A stretch of DNA of 64,000 nt, from the NCBI GenBank assembly GCA_964030475.1, contig CAXIPT010000009.1:2271542-2335541 (forward strand), given 5' to 3'. Positions 57,101 to 64,000 of this stretch are shown piece after piece. The notes under the pieces were generated by a model. It did not search any database. It was not told the origin of the DNA and was given only the letters and a program-made list of their open reading frames with translations. Position 1 is the stretch's first letter. Every line of letters starts with the position of its first letter. Made by a program: the position numbers and the translations under genes. Source of the stretch: Tethya wilhelma. Lineage: Eukaryota > Porifera > Demospongiae > Tethyida > Tethyidae.

Positions 57101-60100
57101 ATACTAATGATGTCATGTTCTTTGGGCCATTCTTTGAAGGGAAAGTCTCTTCGAGCATTTTCTCCTTCTAGCATGCTCTTGACAAAGGACGAATCGAAAT
57201 TGTAGAAGGTGACAACATTGTACTCATCTTCTTTGGCACTTCCAGCAGGGGAATATACTGGAGCAGCTCCTTCGGCCATTACTGCATTGTGGTCAGCACT
57301 GTTGTCTGTATAAACATGTGGAAACAGTAGTTGTTCTTCACCTCTAACTGTTTTGTTAGAGACTTGACTGAAGGAAACCTTCAGTGGAATGGTAGTTGTA
57401 GCTTTGCTTCCTCTTTCACGTGATTTTTTGATACGTTCGACAGCTAGATCAATGCTATGATTGAGATTATCATGATCGAGGACAATGTCCCATATTCGTA
57501 TCACTTCGGAGTACACGTGACCGGTCTGAAATTGGTATTGCTTTTCAGTCGATCGTGGGGAAAACTGGATTGCTATCTCATAAATTATGCGAACAGCTTT
57601 TGTGACACGTGCTTCATACAATTTATCGTGTACCATTTTACATAATTTCTGATTGTGAATTGGTATACCACTGGCTAATCTTTGAATCTTTCTCATTGCA
57701 TTTTCTCGCACATGTTTGGGAACTTTTGGATCTTTGAAAAACTTGAGTACCTTTTCAGGGAACTCAACTTCCCACGCCAAGCCATCAAGTGTGCTCCTAT
57801 CAACCATAGCAAGATCCTCTTCATCAGAATCTAGATGTGGCTGGTCACTTTTAGGAATGTTCTGGATCAGTTGTTGCTGAGGTTTGGGCTCACTGACAGG
57901 TATGGTAACAGAAGTCTGTGGTTGATCCTGAACGATTGCTTTGTGACTGGGACTTTTCTGAGAGCTGCTTTGTCGTTTGTAATCAGGAGGAGTTTTAAAA
58001 TAGGAATCTGGCTTTGTTGAAAGGGAATCCAAGATCTCATTAACGGATTGCAATATTGGATTTTCTTTCTTCATATCTTGAGACAATTTCAGCTTCGTTG
58101 TTAGGTTCAGCTCTTCACCTTCAGGAGGAATGTCTCCAAGCATTGTTTCTTCTTCTTGAGGCTGATTTTCATGGGGAGCATTGTTGACAGCTTCTTCCTT
58201 CTTCTTGGTCGACTTCTTACCTTTTTTCTTCTGAAACTTCTTACTTTTTGCAGCGCTACTTGGAAACTTGTCAGCCGCAGCTTGAATTATCTTGTGCCGT
58301 TTGTCTTGCTTCTTTGATCCAATTTCTTGAGCTTTTTTGCCTGTGCTGTCAACAACGTGAGAGTTTATATGCTCGCAGAGAATTTGGCACATCTTTTCAG
58401 TACTTTGACTGAATTTGGCCATCATGATGTGATGGAGGGGTGTTTTGTTATCTTTGTCTGTCACTTTTCCACCTTCTGGGAATGGGTATTTGGAGCAAAA
58501 AAGTTCCAAAAAAGTTGGGTTATCTGTAAATACACAAAAGAAAATGTGATCATACTCATCATGATATTATGTGCAAAGATGAGTAATAAACACACCTGTT
58601 TCAAGAGCCATGGTGGTAGCTATGTGAACGATAGTTGTTCCTTTCGTCTTTGGATAGGTAGCATGCTCAAGAGAAGCACCTGCTTCGACGAGCATGGTCA
58701 TTAGCTCAACTTTGTATACAGTAGACATTTTATTATTAGGCAACTCGAGTAAGATATCCAGTGGTTTTCTTCCGTCAGAAATTCCATCTGGATTGGCTCC
58801 TTTGCTTAGAATCTTATAAAAAAGATCCTGGTTGCCTTGCGCAAAAGGTATTAATTCTGCTATGTCTATTTGCTCTAGACTGACTGGCCCAAAGCCTCCC
58901 TCAAGACATTTGAATGCTGTGTCAACGTATGGGGGAGAGCTTAGTGCTCTTTTCATGAAGGTAGTGCTACCATCCTTTGTTGATAATATGTATGACATTA
59001 GCTGCTCATTTGGATTCATTGGATCAAGCTTCTTTACTATGTCACTACATTGCGGAGTAGCACCAAGAGAAACAAGATGAGCAGCAATATTATATTTTAC
59101 ATTACTTTGTGACAGAGCTAGTCTACAGAGTGATGTAAGCTCTTCTGTACCAGCTTCTTTGGGATCCTTGTAATATGAAGTTAGTACTAAGTCAAAGACA
59201 TCTACTGCAGAATCTCTTATGTACTTTATAGCATCGTCGACATTAGTCTGTTTAACTATTACTCCAAGGGTAAAAAATGCTTTTAAAGTTTCTACACTAA
59301 TATCACTTTTCTTCAAAAGGCTTGAACACTTCATATCTGATAGATCACAACCACACTGTACTGCATATCCACTTCCCTTACTTGGAGTTGTTGTTACCAA
59401 ATAGTCCAAGTGCTTCGACCTGCTCTCATCTTGTTTAACCAACTTTTCCACAAGTTCTTGACAGGCTTTTTTGCTCGTCACATGTCGTGGAAGATCCAAC
59501 ATGTGTGTATTACCTAATTATGAAAATTAATGTCAAAATGGGTGGTACAATATACATGTATACACATTCAGTATTATTTGTTGTTTATTATACAAAAGCT
59601 TGTTGTCCGATACAGTCACATGGACACGTACGGTACACATGCAACCATGATGTATTTATGTGAATACTATAACATGCTTATATACCACTGTCCACTGCCA
59701 GGACTATTGCTTTGCACAAACAAGTGATGTCCTTATTCATAGGTGACGATTTTTGATAGGAGGCAATGTAGTCACCAATCGCTTGCATTGAATGTGTGCG
59801 ACTTTTTCGTTTTGTTGTGGGATTGCTGAGTAAGGACTGACTTCTTACCAAGCTCTCAGCCCTAATATGGTATCCCTATGATTATATATAGATGATAACG
59901 ATAATATTATTCATAAATTGTTGATTTTGGTCCCTATAATTATAGCTATAGTGTAAGACTTATAGTCTCACATTAACATGCCAGTGGATATATAAGTAGA
60001 ACAGTTGTTTTAGTACCACCATAATAATAGATCGTGTACATATTATTGTACCTCAGGATTATCTGGATTACACCGTATAGTATAGTCAGCTTCATTACGA

Positions 60101-60490
60101 GCACTACTGTATTCAGCTTTTTGAAGATAAATCAAAGCCAGTTTGCTGTGTACACTGGCAGCCAAGCTATTAAAGCTATGTTTTTCACACACAATCAGAG
60201 CTTTTGTGTAGAAATCGAACTTTTTTTCTATAGTTCCTGAAGAATCACCAACAGTAACTAAACGTCTGGCAAATTCAATAGCTTCCTGCATGGGATAGGT
60301 TTATGAGCATGATTGTCACATGTATTGCATCCAAGTTTATGGTTGTTGATATGTATAAATTATGGTAGCTACAAACTGACTGCTGATGGAAACTCACATT
60401 TTTGTCATGAGGTATTGTATACTCAAATGGTGCAAAGCCCGGCATTAATGGGTATCCTCCTCCATAGTAGCCACCACGGTACCAAGCCAT
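51113..60490 (-). CDS. Copy D: TRANK1-like TPR/ankyrin/SF1A helicase, diverged
   Basis: Seven coding exons: 60490..60398, 60285..60052, 59875..59686, 59513..58596, 58523..55411, 55339..54710, 54625..51113; about 2896 residues. Exon 1 codes a Tyr/Gly-rich start (MAWYRGGYYGGGYPLMPGFA). Exon 2 is a TPR region (LAASVHSKLALIYLQKAEYS). Exons 4-5 hold ankyrin-like repeats (KTPLHHIMMAKFSQS). Helicase motifs: SILLLGRSGTGKTTCCLYR (~963), FYIDEVQDFTQAELSILL (~1322), LFLTGDTAQSIMRG, TINFRSHSG, EAKGLEFDDVLLYDFF and LYTAITRAKCNLWI. Acidic and Lys-rich inserts (KKFQKKKGKKSTKKKEE) separate the domains. A possible zinc site FCRICAVP lies near the end, followed by a coiled-coil-like KR-rich tail. Intron positions correspond to copy A's, so D is an old paralogue, now convergent to copy C. 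Confidence 0.9.
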
Positions 60491-61201
60491 GATCCTGACC
60501 AAATTATACCATGACAATAACAAAATTATATTGAGCTAAGGCAGTCTTGATTATAGTCTAATAAATATTTTGCAGGCTCGGCTCAAATATTTGCTAGATC
60601 TAAGATAAGATTGTGGGAGTTGTTGTGCAGAATAATATTCTCTTACCTTTTGGTTTATAGCGTGACTTGGTCTTAGAGCAGGTCCAACGAGGTCACAGTC
60701 TGAAGACGGTCTGTACACTTGAGGTCAAACCGCGGTAGATACAACTTGTTGAGTATTAGAATTGGCACGTATCTCCAGTGACGGTCACTGTAGACGCGCG
60801 CAGGGTATTTACTACTTGAGCTTTGATATAATTGTGAGCTATAGATGAGCAATCTCTCTGTACTGAAAGCAGCAGCTCAACTCAGCTCTACTGTGGACTT
60901 TACTACAAATACCCCCATTGTTACTATTTATAACGATATGACATCACCGATTCCCGCGCGTGTAATTATGCGCATGCGCATACTGACAGGCCTCAGTCGA
61001 GTCCATAGTGAAAATAACACACGAAACACAAGGATATTAACGTGTTGTCTTTCTGTGAATGATCCAGAATTATCACATCCAAAGTAGTGCACACTTTCAG
61101 TATAAAAATAGCTGATGGTACATATCACACAGATGTAATAAGAATTATCTTATCCATGGTATAATATTATTTTATTGATGCACGGGAGTAAATGCTGCAA
61201 G
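60491..61201. promoter_or_regulatory. Upstream region and 5'-UTR intron of copy D
   Basis: On the minus strand a leader exon ends at 60647 with an AAAG/GTAAGA donor, and the acceptor ttggtcag (60495-60502) lies four bases before the ATG, so a 152-bp 5'-UTR intron is likely. CWF19L1 ends at 61202 on the same strand. An 80-codon plus-strand frame (60845..61087) has no recognised domain. Confidence 0.5.
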
Positions 61202-64000
61202 TTAATCGTCAGTGAAGTCAAAAGGCTGAAAGTTGTCCCTTAAAGTTCTAGCAGCTGCTGTCTCCTCTTCCTTAGTAGCACTACAAGCCTTCCAGTCAAC
61301 ACGATGAGGAACATTGAGAACCAGAGGGGAGGCCAGCACCTCTCTGGAGGGGAGATAGAGGAGGGAGGGAGGGAGGATAGGAAAAGGAAAAAGAAAGAAA
61401 AGAAAGGGCAGTGATGTGTTTAGCTTGAGAGATAGTTTATGGATGCCACCAAGAGTTCATATATGGATGACATACTGTGTACATGTGCACAAATTCAATG
61501 AATACTCCAGTTCAGAGGAAACCAGTGATTGGGTTTTTAAGCTCTTGTTTACAGTATTCATAGTACTATTTTCCTTTGAAACTAAATTCATCAGAAGTAC
61601 AAAGAGTCCAATTACTAAGCATTCTGACTACCAGGTATCTATCTACCAGCATGCCAGATGGTTTCTGCCCTACATGGGTAGCATGACACAGCAATCAAGC
61701 AGCACTATCAGCATTTCCGGTGAACTGGCATCAAAACACCAAGCACGATTTCTCCCCTTTAAGATAATCAAACCGCAGATGCGTTGGGGTACATTAGAAT
61801 GTACACCACAAAAAATACCCTCTTTATACACTCCGTTGCTAAGCAGCTGTCTTGTTCCCACACTCTAGATTATCATCGGGAAGAGCCTGGAACAGACTAG
61901 CGCTGTACAACTACAGTATCAATGTCAACTCTTAACACAATCTCTTAATGGTACACTTAGCTGACCTTAATTTCTGTACAGCACTTTAACTATGTTGTGG
62001 AACAGAAATATAACATAACAGAGTCTTTTGTAGTTAGCTACACATGTACTAGCTCACCTTCCAAACTGCAGTGGAAACCTTCCCTTTATCCTGGCAAAGA
62101 GGCTACCACCATCATCAAACTCCACGTGAAAGTAAGGAGCACCGGGCTGAGCCAACTACATCATGTGTGTGATAGAGAAATCACAATAAAGTTAGTACAC
62201 ATGTCAAACAAAATATTCTTAAAATCTAACTGGGATTCAAACTCAGGTTTTTCAAATTCTAGTCAAATGCTCTTACCAGAGAGCTACTAGAACTCACAGG
62301 CATTGGAGCAGAGACAATGGTATGTATTAATAATGGTGCCAATGGTACAGGTATTGGGTTACCTCTGTCATTGGGACGTCCCTCGGCACCTCACTAAGCT
62401 CCACCCCCACACCACGCCCATGATCGATGAAGGCCTGTCTGAGAGCATCAGATGGTGTCTGAGCAGTAGGTATCACCTGCACATGAAGAATCAAAAGACA
62501 GTATAGGCACATCGTACTTCACTATCGGTCAGTATCCCTAGAGTAGGTCAAGCAAGTGATTTTTTTCCTGCTGATCCAGCACACATTACGGAAGCAGACA
62601 ACCCACTTTGGTATAATTTCATTATTGTCTCTTCAGACCTGCAGCTGAAGATGTTGTGATTTGAAGTTCCTTTCAAAGATGACACAGGATTGTTTCTTGC
62701 TGGCAAAGTATCTTCTCAAGGCTTCCCTAAACTTTACCAGCTCTTCCAAAACTTCCTACAAGTGAAAGTAGTGTGTGTGCGTGTTTGTGTGTGTGTGTGT
62801 GTGTGCAAGTGAGTGAGTAAAAACCTACTCAGTAGTTTCATATATACACAATATGAAGCACTAAAACAGTACCTGTGGAGCATCAGTGGATGCACCATAG
62901 TGCCCTATTGGTAGGATAAGTACATGTTCATCCACAAGACCTCCTTTAGGAAGAGCTATATACGACTGAATGAAAACACCATGACATGAAAGTCAACCAA
63001 CCAACTAACATCACCACAATAGCTATAGTTACATGTACATTACACTGTAGAGTAGGAAAATTTTGCAGGGAAAAACTTTTGTGGATTTCACGATCACAAT
63101 CTATACTCGAAAGTTTATTCTGCAAAAATTCTTCATAACATTGTAATGATTAAGTATAGGAACTCAAATCTCACATTACACCAGCATGCTAAAGCATACA
63201 AACATACCTGCACCCATAATAGTTCAGATTTACCTGGTCTCCAATGGATACGATGAGGTGTTTCTCGACCTCTGCACTCCCGAGACAGAACCAACACGGT
63301 CCTCTTGGTACGGGCGGCCTGCGATCCATGGCCTGTCTCTTTGGAGGAGGTAACAGCCCCTCCCCTCCACCCCCACTGGCGGCCATTTCCCTCTGTCTTC
63401 TCTCTTGCTGTTGCTTTCTCTTCTTCCCGGCTGCAATGGAACGTTGATCAAAGAAGAAATTTTGTTCTGGTACATCTTCATGGAGGCCAGCCTGATAATG
63501 GGAGAGTATGAGACAAATGTAATTTTGAGATTTGATGCGTGGTTTTATTTACAGGCTTCGCTGATTCCCAGGCCCCTCCAATTAACATTAATTTTGATTT
63601 TACATCAATAAGGTCATGTGTTATAGTTTTATTATATTTTTTACTTACAGTGTGTCTGATGACATCAGTGTATGGACAATTGGTTACAGCTGGAGGTTGC
63701 TGAGTTAGCTCTTTGGGGTCCATACTTTTCATCGGAGCAATAGAAAATGCATAGATATACTGTACAATGCAAGTGGAAGCATATTATGGTAGCATTTTTT
63801 TCCAGTATTACTTGAAAATAGTATTTTACCCTGTTCTTTTTGTCTGGGTTTCCAACATGTGCCAGTCCTATGAATCGTGTCACATGCTGTGCATTCTCTT
63901 GGAGTACTTTATGATTCCTATGCAAACAAAAGTTGGTATTGGTCGTCAATTCAATTTCCATCATTTTATACATACCTGTATGGTATTCTCTCGTAGAACT
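61202..64000 (-). CDS. CWF19L1: CWF19-like protein 1 (CwfJ family), C-terminal half
   Basis: Nine exons visible: 64000..63976 (runs off the window), 63917..63830, 63759..63649, 63491..63234, 62965..62873, 62755..62639, 62476..62363, 62155..62058, 61343..61202. All phases agree. Recognisable blocks: [49 protein letters not shown] (start of the CwfJ C-terminal HIT-like domain), [33 protein letters not shown] and the end [10 protein letters not shown]. Related yeast and vertebrate proteins associate with spliceosomes and lariat debranching. The N-terminal metallophosphatase-like half lies outside the window. The exon at 63234 has a Gly/Pro-rich insert ([14 protein letters not shown]). No sign of damage. 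Confidence 0.95.
61344..62057 (-). other. CWF19L1 last intron (714 bp)
   Basis: Between the TTTGGAAG/GTGAGC donor and the ctcccctccag acceptor. Contains a purine-rich run (61355-61410: repeated gga and aaag) and no exon I can support, although a 150-codon plus-strand frame is open here. Confidence 0.7.
62780..62806. repeat. (GT)n microsatellite in a CWF19L1 intron
   Basis: Short GT run within the intron 62756-62872. Confidence 0.85.

Noticed and set aside
25255..60490. TRANK1-like genes as a transposon-encoded (Helitron-type) helicase
   Set aside because: The helicase motifs are of UvrD/SF1A type with TPR and ankyrin parts, the genes have conserved introns, and no Rep/HUH motif or element ends were seen.
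61416..61868. 150-codon plus-strand frame
   Set aside because: Lies in a CWF19L1 intron on the opposite strand with no known domain.
1..64000. tRNA or rRNA genes
   Set aside because: I found no cloverleaf-like or rRNA-like sequence on reading; a tRNA scan was not possible here.

Overview
This is animal nuclear DNA: split genes with short GT-AG introns, metazoan housekeeping genes (RPS11, BDP1, REXO4, CWF19L1), TRANK1-type giant helicases, a CARD-like domain and secreted Cys-rich repeat proteins. The compact AT-rich layout and the gene repertoire suggest a demosponge, most likely Amphimedon queenslandica or a close relative; the species is inference from memory, not a search. The assembly has four places with N characters (419-420, 2388, 19923, 40081). 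Three of them break or mis-join recognisable genes, so they look like collapsed gaps.

Layout. 1-420: end of a protein-kinase domain on the minus strand, cut by a gap. 421-1112: a MITE-like element. 1252-1525: the first two exons of RPS11 (minus), head-to-head with a small unrecognised, possibly mitochondrial gene (+, from 1681). 3026-18604: a cluster of five minus-strand genes for secreted proteins built from CXCXC modules (C-x8-11-C-x-C-x-C) like the C-terminal domain of VEGF-C/D and Balbiani ring 3 protein. All have a phase-0 intron directly after the signal-peptide exon and TATA-like elements upstream. One has about eight near-identical 201-bp internal repeats; one is a truncated copy made by a 1006-bp tandem duplication. 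Three carry Thr/Arg/Lys-rich basic tails. 19521-22666: BDP1 (TFIIIB subunit, minus), broken by a gap and a repeat element, head-to-head with REXO4 (exonuclease, 23011-24671, +).

25255-60490 is the most unusual part: an array of TRANK1-like proteins (TPR + ankyrin + UvrD/SF1A helicase). Copy A (25255-34367, +) is complete. Copy C (40363-50472, +) is complete but has its N-terminus replaced by one large exon coding a CARD/death-fold domain, an unnamed domain and a proline-rich 10-residue repeat. Copy D (51113-60490, -) is a complete, more diverged member in tail-to-tail orientation. Between A and C lies a chimeric block (34983-40081): an exact copy of the CARD exon joined in frame to only the C-terminal part of a TRANK1-like gene (copy B), followed by the tail of a D-like gene that ends at an N. 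Decayed pieces of REXO4 and of CWF19L1 sit between the copies, showing that the duplicated unit once included these neighbours.

61202-64000: the C-terminal half of CWF19L1 (minus), nine exons visible, running off the window.

The CXCXC proteins presumably act outside the cell as matrix or ligand-like proteins. The CARD fusion suggests that the TRANK1-like helicases may be linked to innate signalling; that is inference from domain content only.
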